Source of the DNA: Bacteroidota bacterium
GTDB taxonomy: Bacteria; Bacteroidota; Bacteroidia; Chitinophagales; LD1
Direction: 5' to 3'
NCBI GenBank assembly: GCA_018267385.1
Contig: JAFDYN010000020.1
Coordinates: forward strand, 1-64,000
DNA length: 64,000 nucleotides
Under the pieces are notes generated by a model. It was not told where the DNA came from, did not search any database, and saw nothing but the letters and a program-made list of their open reading frames with translations. Numbering within the stretch: position 1 is the stretch's first letter; each line of letters starts with the position of its first letter. This document shows positions 53,726 through 62,825 of the stretch, piece by piece. Position numbers and translations under genes: made by a program.

Positions 53726-54133
53726 TTAATTATCTTGTTTTGATTCAATATTTATCTCGCTAATTGAAACATCTCCTTCAACTTCTGTTTCTTCATACCG
53801 TTTGTCAGTGCAAATAATCACTCTCGCTATTTCGTGCATGATTTCCTCATATAAATCTTCAAGGTTCGTTCCCTTAATGGTCACCACATGCCGCGTGGTA
53901 TATTCGAGAGTAATAATGCTTTCTTCGGGGTCATAATCCAATGACGACAAATACCCATAGCTTAAAGCCTTGCGTTTACCGTCTTGCTGAACAAAGCATA
54001 AACGGCGGTTAGAGCTGATTGTCTTGTATTGCAGGATTTCAACGCCTTCCGTTTCCGGCTCAGTTTCTTTTTCTGTATCGGATTTAGGCTTAGTCCTGTC
54101 CTTCACTTCGTCATACTTAAATTTCAGGCGCAT
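53726..54133 (-). CDS. Hypothetical protein coupled to the relaxase gene
   Basis: 135 residues, acidic, with a charged N-terminal tail (EVKDRTKPKSDTEKETEPE) and a small alpha/beta part (NRRLCFVQQDGKRKALSYGY, IITLEYTTRHVVTIKG, LYEEIMHEIARVIIC). It overlaps the 3' end of the relaxase gene by 17 bases, so it is co-translated. Similar short proteins follow MobF genes in Bacteroidota elements; function unknown. Confidence 0.7.
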   Translation of the reverse strand: MRLKFKYDEVKDRTKPKSDTEKETEPETEGVEILQYKTISSNRRLCFVQQDGKRKALSYGYLSSLDYDPEESIITLEYTTRHVVTIKGTNLEDLYEEIMHEIARVIICTDKRYEETEVEGDVSISEINIESKQDN

Positions 54134-56840
54134 GGGTTTCCTTTGGATTTACTTTTTGAATTGTAGATGATTTCTCTTTGGGCTTTTCGTTTTGTTGCAA
54201 TTGAAGCTTGAAATCCTGACTGGCCTTCCCGTGTCCCGTCAGCTCTAAAGCGGACTTTCTTTCGCGAAGATCAGTAGCGTGACGGAGCAATTCTTTCTTA
54301 TCGTCTGTATAAACAAAAGCAGCATCTTTGCCGCGCGAGACAGATACATAAAACTGCTTGGCATCTGTCGCGGGAAATGTCGCCGAGGGCTGATAAATGA
54401 AGACCTGGTCTACGCCTTTGCCTTGCGCGGCATAAGAGGTTAAGACGTAAGCATGAGATAAATGCCCGAAATCCTTAGAAAGCGTGTAAGTGGATTTGCC
54501 CTTTACTTTTTTCAACTTTACATCACCTTGCTTACTGACAGACGTAACTTCCAACAAGGAACCATTATCCAAACGTTTTCCGTTTTTGTCGGTGGCACCG
54601 GTAGTAACCTTCACTCTATCACCTTTTGATAATTGCAATTCACTTTGTTCATAGACTTGAAACCGGTTGCCTTTATCCAATGGCAATAATTGCAAATCGC
54701 CTTTTTCGTTTTTCACCTGCACATCTTTTTCGCTTGTTTTCTCAACCATCCATACGCTACCGCGTGGGAAGCCTCTTACATTTTGGACGAACTGCACGAC
54801 CTGACCCTCTTCGTAGTTCCGCGCATCGGATTTTTCCGCTTCGGTCAGGTTGAGGTTGATAAGGCGTTTCGCCGTGACTTCTTTCTTACCTACCAATCCC
54901 GCTTCTTTTAGGCTCGCCCGGATGTCTTTTGTAATGGCTTCGCCCTGGCTATGTGTTGGCGAGATAATCAGTGTTTCCTTATGTTTCTTTCGCGCGGCCA
55001 TATAATCACTTGTCAAAAGCTGTGTCGGGTTGAGCGGATCAATAGTTTTAATGCCCTTCATTTTATCCAGCTTCTCAAAGCCGCGTTTGATGTCCCCTTT
55101 GGCTAAGTCTTCAACCACCATCTTTAAATCCTCATTCTTTTGGCGGTAAACTTTGCTGACTTCGGCGGATTTGATACCGGCGGCTGTACTGACAATACGG
55201 AGAGCGTCTCCCCGAACAACGCTTGCGTGCTGGCGTGTGTCGCCGCCCAATATCACCCGTGCATTGTTTTTGGTGGCTATTTCAAAAATAGCCGCCATAT
55301 CCTTCGTGCCGAGCAACCCCGCTTCATCCACCCACAAAACCTGTCCCTTAGTCTTTTCTTGCATCTTGGGACTGACTAAGAACCGTGCAACGGTTTCGGC
55401 GTTCTCAAATCCCTCGGATTTGAGAACGCCACGCGAGGCCTCCGCCGAGGGTGCCAATACCGTTACTTCCTTGCCCGCCTTTTGGATCTTCTCGACCGCT
55501 TCATTCATCAGCGTGGTTTTACCCGTACCGGCACCGCCTTTTACGATAGAAACCCGGTGCGGAGTGGTAAGGATATGTTCAACCGCCGCCGCTTGCTGTC
55601 CCTTAAGTTTTAGTTCTGGGGCTTTATCGTAAAGCGGTTTCATTTTTCCCTGACCTTGCTTAGCAAGGTCAACCATGCGCTTTTCTTCTTTGAGGACTTC
55701 CTTTGTTGTGCAGAGGGTGCGTGACTTATCCTTAACATGGATAATTCTGTCATCGGCTTTAAACTTTTCCGAGATGCTTTGAACCGATACAGCTTTGACC
55801 CCAAGGCCATGCCGAAAGGCAGTCTCCAAAAGCCTGCGGTCTGCCATGACCGAAGCGCGTTCAAAAGAATGCGAAATGGCATAGTCCACGCAGGCTTGTG
55901 GGGTCAAAGTGCTTGCTTCTTTGGTCGGGGCGAAACGGACTGTCTTCTCCGTTTCGCCCCGGCCTTCCGTCCCTAAATCTTTAATCTGTTGCCGCCAAGA
56001 ATCTTTAAGTTCTGACATGCTGACGGCCTTGTCCTTTTTGGCGCGGGTTCGCGCGCCTAATTCGGCCAATTCCTTGGCATCGGTAATTCCCTTTTCTCTC
56101 GCTACCCTTCCGATCTCGTCGGTGCGCTTCGAGAACAAATCAATTACCTGTTTAGGGACATTTTCAACCTCAAAGGACTTGTCGGTCTGCCTTACCTGAT
56201 AGCCAAGGTCAATCAGCTTGTCGGAAAAGACTTTGTGAAAACGGGCTTGGTAGTACGGCATGTCGCGTTTGATGTCGCCGAATTCTCCGGCCTTGAACTC
56301 TTTCTCGACACTGTCCCAGGTAGCATTAAAAACAAAGCAATGGCTATGCAAGTGCGGGTCGGGCAAAAAGCCTTCCACCGGACGGGCGGTTTGGTGCACA
56401 AAATGCGCCCAGGCGAGTTCACCGGTTGGGCGGTTGGCGTAAGCCCCGCCCTTTCGCACCCGCGCCAAAGTATCGGCTTCGATGTGTTGCATAGTTTCCG
56501 TGACGCTATCCAGAAACGCTTTTAAGATATGGTTGTCCTTAGAAAGGGCGTGTAAGACGGACACGGATTTTGGACAATGAAAGTTAATATCGTACCCTGT
56601 CCGTCTTTCTTCTTTGGTTCTCGCTGTCAGGTGTTCCCCTGTTAACGGATGTAAATTTTCGGCCATCGCAAAGAAGCTGTCTTTGTCAACGATACCATTT
56701 AAGCCAAGCCGCTCAGCCAGCCGACCTTGCCAAACACCTGCCAGTTCCTGATCACTGAGATAGTAATCAGACTTGAGCAAGGCATCCGAAAAGTAAGCCT
56801 TGGCATGAGCTGCCGAAGTGCTTTGAATCATCCTGATCAT
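54117..56840 (-). CDS. MobF-family conjugative relaxase-helicase (TrwC/TraI-like)
   Basis: About 907 residues from MIRMIQSTSAAHAKAYFSDA (an in-frame start at 56,900 would run through the inverted repeats; MIQSTS at 56,831 is also possible). The N-terminal relaxase domain has the catalytic Tyr region SDYYLSDQE and the three-histidine motif DPHLHSHCFVFN (about 165). The helicase half has Walker A KGGAGTGKTTLM and Walker B WVDEAGLLG, then the RecD-like C-terminal motifs (SYAAQGKGVDQVFIY, VSVSRGKDAAFVY). It nicks oriT and unwinds the transferred strand. A perfect 33-base hairpin lies inside it. Confidence 0.94.
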   Translation of the reverse strand: MIRMIQSTSAAHAKAYFSDALLKSDYYLSDQELAGVWQGRLAERLGLNGIVDKDSFFAMAENLHPLTGEHLTARTKEERRTGYDINFHCPKSVSVLHALSKDNHILKAFLDSVTETMQHIEADTLARVRKGGAYANRPTGELAWAHFVHQTARPVEGFLPDPHLHSHCFVFNATWDSVEKEFKAGEFGDIKRDMPYYQARFHKVFSDKLIDLGYQVRQTDKSFEVENVPKQVIDLFSKRTDEIGRVAREKGITDAKELAELGARTRAKKDKAVSMSELKDSWRQQIKDLGTEGRGETEKTVRFAPTKEASTLTPQACVDYAISHSFERASVMADRRLLETAFRHGLGVKAVSVQSISEKFKADDRIIHVKDKSRTLCTTKEVLKEEKRMVDLAKQGQGKMKPLYDKAPELKLKGQQAAAVEHILTTPHRVSIVKGGAGTGKTTLMNEAVEKIQKAGKEVTVLAPSAEASRGVLKSEGFENAETVARFLVSPKMQEKTKGQVLWVDEAGLLGTKDMAAIFEIATKNNARVILGGDTRQHASVVRGDALRIVSTAAGIKSAEVSKVYRQKNEDLKMVVEDLAKGDIKRGFEKLDKMKGIKTIDPLNPTQLLTSDYMAARKKHKETLIISPTHSQGEAITKDIRASLKEAGLVGKKEVTAKRLINLNLTEAEKSDARNYEEGQVVQFVQNVRGFPRGSVWMVEKTSEKDVQVKNEKGDLQLLPLDKGNRFQVYEQSELQLSKGDRVKVTTGATDKNGKRLDNGSLLEVTSVSKQGDVKLKKVKGKSTYTLSKDFGHLSHAYVLTSYAAQGKGVDQVFIYQPSATFPATDAKQFYVSVSRGKDAAFVYTDDKKELLRHATDLRERKSALELTGHGKASQDFKLQLQQNEKPKEKSSTIQKVNPKETHAPEI
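55398..55430. repeat. Perfect 15-base inverted repeat inside the relaxase gene
   Basis: GGCGTTCTCAAATCC and GGATTTGAGAACGCC are exact reverse complements around CTC. The segment encodes GVLKSEGFENA just after Walker A of the helicase domain. Confidence 0.85.
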
Positions 56841-56853
56841 ATAAAAATGATAA

Positions 56854-56992
56854 CGTGGTTTTTGAAAACCACGCGAAGTTTTGTGCGTTGTATAAGACAA
56901 ACAACGTGGCGCATTCTAAGAGCACCGTAACGTGATGCATTAATGCTGAGTAAGAAATTACCATCAGACATCTCTCCTAAGCAGTGCTTAGG
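56854..56992. other. Candidate oriT: cluster of four inverted repeats
   Basis: Between the relaxase start and the next gene lie CGTGGTTTT/AAAACCACG (56,854-56,873, spacer TG), CGTTGT/ACAACG (56,886-56,906), the palindrome GCATTAATGC (56,937-56,946) and CCTAAGC/GCTTAGG (56,976-56,992, spacer AGT). All arms are perfect. MobF relaxases typically bind a hairpin next to the nic site close to their own gene, which fits this position. The last repeat could alternatively terminate the upstream gene. Confidence 0.5.
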
Positions 56993-56993
56993 G

Positions 56994-57758
56994 TTAAATG
57001 ACGGTGGCAGAATCTTCTTCTTGAAAGGTTTCAGCAACCTTCTTGCGTAGTTCAGGATCATTTGGTTTGCGACCACGAAAGTTCACATACTTGGCATCTT
57101 TCGGCTCAACATCATTCACAAAGATTTCGGTGAGTTCTGCGTTCATGAGGCGTTCATCAATCCTGTCCATCACAAAATGATCACCCTCTAAATAAGCCAG
57201 GTTATATCCAGCCGTGTAGAGCAAGGCTGAGACTGTCAGCAAAATACCGAGCGGTTGGCCGATAAGCCAAAGGACAATTCCGGCTGCTAAAAAGGGAGCG
57301 GGTTCATAAAGTGTCTCTACCTTGCGCCAATCTATTTTCCCGTCTTTCTTTCCAAACTCGCTGAAAAGTGAGTTAACCTCACCGCCGTAAAGGCTGAATT
57401 TGGCAAAGTCGTATACCGATGGGTTCACTTTAATTTCCTTTTGGCGCTGAATGGCGAAATAATAAAAGGCAAAAATGAAAGCATACCAAGTTGTATAACG
57501 CCCCCACAAAATACCTATCGGAACACTGTGGTAAATCGAATATTCACCGTAAGTATAAAACATCGGAAAAATGAAAAGAAACAAAAACATTAGAGCAGCC
57601 TGTCCCATCGAAAAATAGCGTTCGCCAAAGTTCTTTCGGATAAACACTTCTAAGAGTAAACGCGGATAGGAAACAGCCCAAGATTGGAGTGCCTTGGCTT
57701 GGGACTCAAGAAAAGAGTTGCGCCTTAATACGTTGCGATAGTATACGTTTTTGATCAT
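56994..57758 (-). CDS. Membrane protein of the mobilisation module
   Basis: 254 residues with four hydrophobic segments: about residues 53-70 (AALMFLFLFIFPMFY), 84-103 (YTTWYAFIFAFYYFA) and two near 155-190 (APFLAAGIVLWLIG, LGILLTVSALLYTAG). The C-terminus is a charged soluble tail (VNFRGRKPNDPELRKK). It lies directly downstream of the coupling protein gene with a 4-base overlap (start in the stop region), and probably supplies the membrane anchor that the coupling ATPase lacks. No named family. Confidence 0.75.
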   Translation of the reverse strand: MIKNVYYRNVLRRNSFLESQAKALQSWAVSYPRLLLEVFIRKNFGERYFSMGQAALMFLFLFIFPMFYTYGEYSIYHSVPIGILWGRYTTWYAFIFAFYYFAIQRQKEIKVNPSVYDFAKFSLYGGEVNSLFSEFGKKDGKIDWRKVETLYEPAPFLAAGIVLWLIGQPLGILLTVSALLYTAGYNLAYLEGDHFVMDRIDERLMNAELTEIFVNDVEPKDAKYVNFRGRKPNDPELRKKVAETFQEEDSATVI

Positions 57759-59287
57759 GGTGTGGAAGTTTTAATTGTGAATTTTTGGTTAAAATTTATT
57801 TTGATGTAATTGCTGTTTTCCTTGAGCGTATTGCCCTGCAGGTGCATATAACCTTCCACAATAAAGTTGTTTCCCGATCCACCGGTTTTGAGACCTGCGA
57901 ACCATTCAGGTCGTATTAGACGGTCAATCCTGATACTATCTGTTTGGGATGATGAGAATTGCCCTGATACCGTATTGCTGGTTGACCTGGTGTTCCAGTT
58001 GCCATCGCCGATGAGTTCTGAGGCATATTTATTGGTATCTATATCCGCATTGGCGTGAAATATCTTTGTCCCAAGGGTTCCCAAAAAGCTTTTGACTTTA
58101 AAGTCCGATTTTGCTCCGCCCATATTTGCCATGTAGTTGGGCAGGTTTTGAGATATATAAACGGTAGCTATCCGGCTGCTTCGCGCCGTTGCCTGATAAT
58201 GCGTGTCATGTTCATGAAGGAAATTTTGCGCTTCATCTGCCCACAAAAATACTGGAAGGCTATCTGCATTTATTGAGCGTTTCTCCATAGCTCTTTGCCA
58301 AATATATTTGAACATGATTTGGCAGTCCCGTCCGATTTTTTGGTAGACCTTGACCGGCAGATTGATCAGGATGATTTTCCCTTTCAGGCTGTCTTCCGGT
58401 GTAAAGGTCGAAGCCTGACTGCCGAACAGAGAATAAACAGGATCACGTAAGAACCGGAACAGGAAACCCGAAAAGGAAAAGTCAATGATCGACCTTGTCT
58501 TTTCGTGGAGCGTCATCAAGTTTTCCATGAAGAACTGGTCAACCAGTTTCAGCATACGCACGTCTTCAATCTCTGTCTGAACCGCTTCATCATAGCTGTT
58601 ATTGGCATTGAGTTCTTGCAGCCGTTCGACAGTTTGCGCATCTTCCCATTCATCGGTCAGTTTATTGACTTTAATCTGGGCGGTTTCAAAAGCCTTGCTA
58701 AAGGCATTTAAATCTTTGTTCTTGGGAGTGGCTAAACGACCGGCGTAACCTTCTTCTTGTTTGGGCAAGGATTGGACGATGTCATACATTTGACGCAAGG
58801 TGATGTTGCCATAGGCCAGCTTGCACAGGTCGATGATATGAAAGATGAGCATGTCCAAGGCGTTATCCCAAAAGGCATCGTCGCCACCACCGCCGCCCTT
58901 TTCTTCGTCGGCCTTCATCACCGTCTTTAAAACATCAACAACATTACCGGTGATGGAATTACCATCGGCCTGACTACTCTCGTATTCCAGGAAGTTGAAA
59001 ACGTTTTTATGCCCTGGCTCAACGATCAGCAAATCGTCGGAACGGCCAGTTTCTTTACAATATTCTTCCCATAGGTTTTTTTCATCTGGTTTAACCGTGA
59101 GAACAAGACCGCCAAATCCTGCATTTAAATATTTAAGGGCAAGGGTACGACCTGAGCCGGAAGTTTTACCTGAACCGATACCACCAAAAATCTGGACTCC
59201 TTCCACGGCATGACGGACTGTCCAAGGAATGACCTCGTCCCGAATGGCTAAGCCCATAAGGGGCGTGTCAAGTAAATCTTGGCTCAT
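57755..59287 (-). CDS. VirD4/TraD-type coupling ATPase
   Basis: 510 residues. Walker A GGIGSGKTSGSG (about 35-44) is followed by LVLTVKPDEKNLWEEY, and Walker B LPVFLWADEAQNFL (about 345) by the ISQNLPNYM and GTLGTKIFHANAD segments of type IV coupling proteins. There is no N-terminal transmembrane region, so it is a soluble form; the neighbouring membrane protein may replace it. It would bring the relaxase-DNA complex to a secretion channel. Co-directional with the relaxase and DNA-binding genes. Confidence 0.92.
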   Translation of the reverse strand: MSQDLLDTPLMGLAIRDEVIPWTVRHAVEGVQIFGGIGSGKTSGSGRTLALKYLNAGFGGLVLTVKPDEKNLWEEYCKETGRSDDLLIVEPGHKNVFNFLEYESSQADGNSITGNVVDVLKTVMKADEEKGGGGGDDAFWDNALDMLIFHIIDLCKLAYGNITLRQMYDIVQSLPKQEEGYAGRLATPKNKDLNAFSKAFETAQIKVNKLTDEWEDAQTVERLQELNANNSYDEAVQTEIEDVRMLKLVDQFFMENLMTLHEKTRSIIDFSFSGFLFRFLRDPVYSLFGSQASTFTPEDSLKGKIILINLPVKVYQKIGRDCQIMFKYIWQRAMEKRSINADSLPVFLWADEAQNFLHEHDTHYQATARSSRIATVYISQNLPNYMANMGGAKSDFKVKSFLGTLGTKIFHANADIDTNKYASELIGDGNWNTRSTSNTVSGQFSSSQTDSIRIDRLIRPEWFAGLKTGGSGNNFIVEGYMHLQGNTLKENSNYIKINFNQKFTIKTSTP

Positions 59288-59303
59288 AGTTCAGAGGAAG
59301 GTT

Positions 59304-59570
59304 TTATCTGTCGATGTCTTTACTTTTATCGTGATCCGATGAGGGAGTTTTGGTGATGTCCCTATTCATCCACTTTGGTCTATTCGATTTAGTGAGTTCC
59401 CTAACATACTGTCGTCTACCATCCCGAAAACCTTCTAAGCGTAAGGCTGGGTTTGAGACATTCACTTGCGCAATGGTGTCTGATATTTCAGGCCAATGTT
59501 CCGTTACAAGGTAGCCCTCATTAAAACCTTGCTGATAGTGCGGGTGTACGAGTTCGTCCTTTTCTTCCAT
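59304..59570 (-). CDS. Small hypothetical protein of the mobilisation module
   Basis: 88 residues, hydrophilic, with HPHYQQGFNEGYLVTEHWPE and a basic C-terminus. It overlaps the preceding HTH gene by one base and ends 16 bases before the coupling protein gene. The motif FNEGYLV resembles small proteins often found next to Bacteroidota mobilisation genes; no function is known. Confidence 0.65.
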   Translation of the reverse strand: MEEKDELVHPHYQQGFNEGYLVTEHWPEISDTIAQVNVSNPALRLEGFRDGRRQYVRELTKSNRPKWMNRDITKTPSSDHDKSKDIDR

Positions 59571-59839
59571 TAGAAAGTTTCGTGTGTATGTTGTTCTAAA
59601 TATTCATCCAATGAAGCGCGGTCATACAGAATAATTTTCTTTTGCGGTTGCGAAAACCTAATCTTTCCCTCATCTCTGAGTTTTTGCAATGTCGTTTTTG
59701 ATTTGATATTTAATAGTGCCATAGCTTCTTCATCATTCATCCACTTTTCAGGCTTTGTACCGTGTTCCTTATTGATCCGGTTGACGACCTTATCAATCAG
59801 TGCGTAAAAGGCTGGTTCATCTAAGCAAATGACTTCCAT
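59570..59839 (-). CDS. HTH_17 DNA-binding protein of the mobilisation module
   Basis: 89 residues. The C-terminal two thirds form an excisionase-type helix-turn-helix (WMNDEEAMALLNIKSKTTLQ, LRDEGKIRF, YDRASLDEYLE), the form found in Bacteroides mobilisable elements. It is probably an accessory factor for excision or for the relaxosome. First gene of the minus-strand run that continues through the coupling protein. Confidence 0.85.
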   Translation of the reverse strand: MEVICLDEPAFYALIDKVVNRINKEHGTKPEKWMNDEEAMALLNIKSKTTLQKLRDEGKIRFSQPQKKIILYDRASLDEYLEQHTHETF

Positions 59840-60027
59840 TTAAACTAGAGATTTTTGGGAATGAAATATACATAAGAAGAGCTCGACCCCCGCTATAATT
59901 CTTTTCAGGAATAAAAAGACAGCAAGTCGAATTTGATCGCAATCAGAATCATTGTTGGAAGAAAAAAAGATGGATTGTGAGTAAGTGTATCTAGGCACAT
60001 TCATGGGTTATTAATTGATATTTACTA

Positions 60028-60216
60028 TTAAACATCTGTATTTAAGAACTCGGACTGGGATATATTAAGTGCATGCGCTATTCTATCGATATAATCAAGC
60101 GTTAGATTCACATCTCCATTTTCAATATTCCAAACGTATTGACGATCAGAATTGATTTTATCTGCTAATTGCTGTAACGTCATATTTCTCTTCTGACGCA
60201 GAATTTTCAATCGCAT
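60028..60216 (-). CDS. XRE-family transcriptional regulator
   Basis: 62 residues from MRLKILRQKRNMTLQQLADK (longer in-frame start at 60,300 is AT-rich and unlike the family). A single Cro/CI helix-turn-helix fills the protein (MTLQQLADKINSDRQYVWNI, ENGDVNLTLDYIDRIAHALN). It probably controls the mobilisation or defence genes. The 188-base spacer to the HTH_17 gene shows no gene. Confidence 0.85.
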   Translation of the reverse strand: MRLKILRQKRNMTLQQLADKINSDRQYVWNIENGDVNLTLDYIDRIAHALNISQSEFLNTDV

Positions 60217-60523
60217 TCCGACAATTTCCTTCGCCGTATGTAAAAAGATATTATGCAAATAAATAAATTTGAAATGAGTTGTTTGTAAATGCAATATCAC
60301 TACAAGAAGATATAGTGATAGCTGTGTATAGAGATAGTGCGATTTGGTATTAACTTATTGCGGTAAGCAAAACTATTTTCTAGTAATTTGCCAGTTTCAT
60401 TTGTTTTTACAATTTATCTCGATAATTATTTTACCTATTATAACCTCTAGTGCACATTGCCGCATGTTTCAAAATGTTATGGAAAAAATAAAGCCCGAAT
60501 GGCAAAATTTAAGATTAGGTAAC
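60217..60523. other. 307-base AT-rich intergenic region
   Basis: No convincing reading frame or RNA. The part upstream of the XRE gene (60,220-60,330) is AT-rich with several short inverted stretches and should hold its promoter. A weak plus-strand frame at 60,344 has no coding character. Confidence 0.5.
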
Positions 60524-60937
60524 TTAGAGTTGGATATTAAATGCCTTTGCCATTACAACTTGGTTAAAGTACTCTGTGTACTCCAAGATTTTTCCATTGG
60601 CTAATCTGAATGTACCTAAATAATCATTCTCATATTTACCACCAGATTTTATTTCTATTTCCCCTTTAAATTTGACAAAGAAAAAATCTGGGTCTTCAGT
60701 AGCAAATATTTGTCTGGGGAAACTCATCTTGCCGAAATTTGCGGTCAAGCCACTATATTGTTTGAAGATTGCATCCGCGCCATCAAAGCTTTTGGGAAAG
60801 CCTGCGGGTGAATATGGGTTGAGTTGTTTACCTTCAATTGAAAATACCTCTTTGAGTATTTCAAATTTTTGGGTTTCAAGTGCCACGAAGAATTTATCTA
60901 CTACTTTTCTATTTTGTTCGGTTATTTGATTTTTCAT
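60524..60937 (-). CDS. NTF2-like (SnoaL-type) protein
   Basis: 137 residues with the NTF2-like layout: N-terminal helix (NRKVVDKFFVALETQKFEIL), a middle helix (SFDGADAIFKQYSGL) and a curved beta sheet (FFFVKFKGEIEIKSG, YLGTFRLANGKILEYTEYFN). Stand-alone SnoaL-like proteins are isomerases, hydrolases or ligand binders; the substrate is unknown. It is the last gene of a minus-strand run with an SDR and an alpha/beta hydrolase. Confidence 0.82.
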   Translation of the reverse strand: MKNQITEQNRKVVDKFFVALETQKFEILKEVFSIEGKQLNPYSPAGFPKSFDGADAIFKQYSGLTANFGKMSFPRQIFATEDPDFFFVKFKGEIEIKSGGKYENDYLGTFRLANGKILEYTEYFNQVVMAKAFNIQL

Positions 60938-60957
60938 TTTGTTGATTTCTTTAAATG

Positions 60958-61797
60958 TTACCTAAATTTTGTATTAATCCCCACATCCTGCCATTGCTTT
61001 ATTTCAGCAAGCATACTTTCTGCGTGTCCTTTGACGGCATTTACAGCATCTTCGCCAAGTTGTAATCTGAGCGGGGTTTTTTCAGCATTCAGGGCTAGAT
61101 CGATAGCAGCTGCTGCCTTAGCTGGATCTCCCTCTTGATTGTTATTCATGCCCTTAGCGAATTCCCTCGTGCCCCCAACAATAGGGAGGTAATCCTCTAT
61201 GATAGGCATATGTTTTAAAGCCGTTCCTGCGAAATCAGTTCTAAAAGCTCCAGGTTCAACAATGAGCACCTTGACATTGAATGGTGCGATTTCACCAGCA
61301 AGAGCCTCAGAATATCCCTCTAAAGCAAATTTTGAGGCTGAGTAGGCTGAAAACCCGGCAAAGGATAATTGACCGCCAAGGCTGGAAATATTCACAATAG
61401 CACCGCTTTTCTGATTTCTAAGTAGCGGTAGTACTTCCTTTGTAACTGCCACAGCACCGAAAAAGTTTGTCTCCATCTGCGCTCTTAGTTCCGTTTCAGG
61501 TGTCTCTTCTGCTGCACCGACAATCCCATATCCGGCGTTATTGAACAGAACATCAATTCTTCCGAAGCGGGCAATTGCCTTCTTGACGGCTTCCGCAATT
61601 TCAGATGTATTATTTACATCCATTTTAATTGCTTCCACCTGTTCAGGAGCAATAGCCTTTATTGCTTCCAGCTTATCTGTGCTTCTCGCGGTCACAACAA
61701 TATTGTGGCCTTTATGGATGGCGTATTCAGCAAAAGCTCTACCAAAGCCTGACGAAGCACCTGTGATAAACCAAACCTGCTTTTCTGTATTTTTCAT
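60958..61797 (-). CDS. Short-chain dehydrogenase/reductase
   Basis: 279 residues, classical SDR. NAD(P)-binding FITGASSGFGRAFAEYA (TGxxxGxG), NNAGYG, catalytic Ser in VNISSLGG and YSASKFALEGYSEAL (Tyr-x3-Lys), then VEPGAFRTDF. An Arg after strand 2 (TARSTDKL) favours NADP. The substrate is unknown. 20 bases separate it from the NTF2-like gene. Confidence 0.93.
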   Translation of the reverse strand: MKNTEKQVWFITGASSGFGRAFAEYAIHKGHNIVVTARSTDKLEAIKAIAPEQVEAIKMDVNNTSEIAEAVKKAIARFGRIDVLFNNAGYGIVGAAEETPETELRAQMETNFFGAVAVTKEVLPLLRNQKSGAIVNISSLGGQLSFAGFSAYSASKFALEGYSEALAGEIAPFNVKVLIVEPGAFRTDFAGTALKHMPIIEDYLPIVGGTREFAKGMNNNQEGDPAKAAAAIDLALNAEKTPLRLQLGEDAVNAVKGHAESMLAEIKQWQDVGINTKFR

Positions 61798-61823
61798 TTT
61801 CTTTCCTTGTGGGTTTGAAGAAA

Positions 61824-62717
61824 TTATTTCAGAGCTGTTTTGAACTGGGTGGCAATGCTGTCTACAGCTGATGCTATGGCCTTAGGGTTATCATAGAAAT
61901 CCATGTGTTCAAATTCATTGAACCACTCAATTTTACTTTGTGGGTTTTTCAGGTTGGCAAAGGCTGCTTTTGAACCATCAGGCAAAAACTGCTTTTCGCT
62001 AGCGATCATGATTGTGGGTACACTTATTCTTTTGGAAGAAGCTATCCCGTCGTATGTAAGCCATTTTTCCCAGCTCATCACTGCAAAATTGTTTTTCCAT
62101 GATGGTACTGCACCCCTGTCTGTTTTGGCATAGTAATCAACAGGGAAAAACATTGCCGCCTCCATATTATTCGGGTCATAAGCCGAAACGTATTCGGCAA
62201 CGCCAGTTTCAGCAAATTTTTTCTTTGCAGCCAATGCCTTGTTAATTCTTAGCTGCGTGCCTTCATCACCGCCATAGAACAGTTTTGCAGTCTCTGGCGT
62301 CATGAGCCAGGCTACCACCGTTCCCAAGGCCTTGAAACGGCTATCTTCTGATACGGCTTGCATCATGTATGCTCCACTGGCACATACGCCTAGACCGGCG
62401 ATATTGTCCTTGTCTACATAGGGCAAAGTCTGCAAATAGGTGAGTGCATCTTTGATGTCCTTTACCTTAGCCTCATGGTTTTCAAACTCCCTTGGCTGAC
62501 CCTCACTTTCGCCAAAATACTTGTGGTCAAATGCGAGTGTTACAAACCCTTTTTCGGCCAGAGCCTGGGCGTATAAGCCCTGCATTTGCTCCTTTACAGT
62601 CGTCCAGCTGCCATCTGCAATAACAGCAGGATATTTTTGGTTTTCGTCAAAATTGGTTGGGAAAAATAAATTTCCGACTAGGTTCAATCCTTCTGATTGG
62701 AATGTTACTTTTTTCAT
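61824..62717 (-). CDS. Alpha/beta hydrolase, dienelactone-hydrolase/YcjY-like
   Basis: 297 residues. LVGNLFFPTNF, then FDHKYFGESEGQPREFE and the nucleophile elbow GLGVCASGAYM. The elbow places Cys at the nucleophile position, as in dienelactone-hydrolase-like and YcjY-like proteins. The late Asp/Glu region (TIMIASEKQFLPDG) and His (EFEHMDFYDN) complete a triad. The substrate is unknown. 26 bases upstream of the SDR gene, same strand. Confidence 0.87.
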   Translation of the reverse strand: MKKVTFQSEGLNLVGNLFFPTNFDENQKYPAVIADGSWTTVKEQMQGLYAQALAEKGFVTLAFDHKYFGESEGQPREFENHEAKVKDIKDALTYLQTLPYVDKDNIAGLGVCASGAYMMQAVSEDSRFKALGTVVAWLMTPETAKLFYGGDEGTQLRINKALAAKKKFAETGVAEYVSAYDPNNMEAAMFFPVDYYAKTDRGAVPSWKNNFAVMSWEKWLTYDGIASSKRISVPTIMIASEKQFLPDGSKAAFANLKNPQSKIEWFNEFEHMDFYDNPKAIASAVDSIATQFKTALK

Positions 62718-62825
62718 TTTGTTTGTTTTTTAATGGTTGAGAAATGTATGTTTGATAGTGCAAAGGTCAGTAGAAGTATAGCCTCACTTCTTACAAAAAG
62801 TAAAGCATGAATTACTAAAATCAAA

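Noticed and set aside
60344-60604. Plus-strand frame of 86 codons
   Set aside because: AT-rich hydrophobic translation that overlaps the 3' end of the NTF2-like gene; no coding signs.
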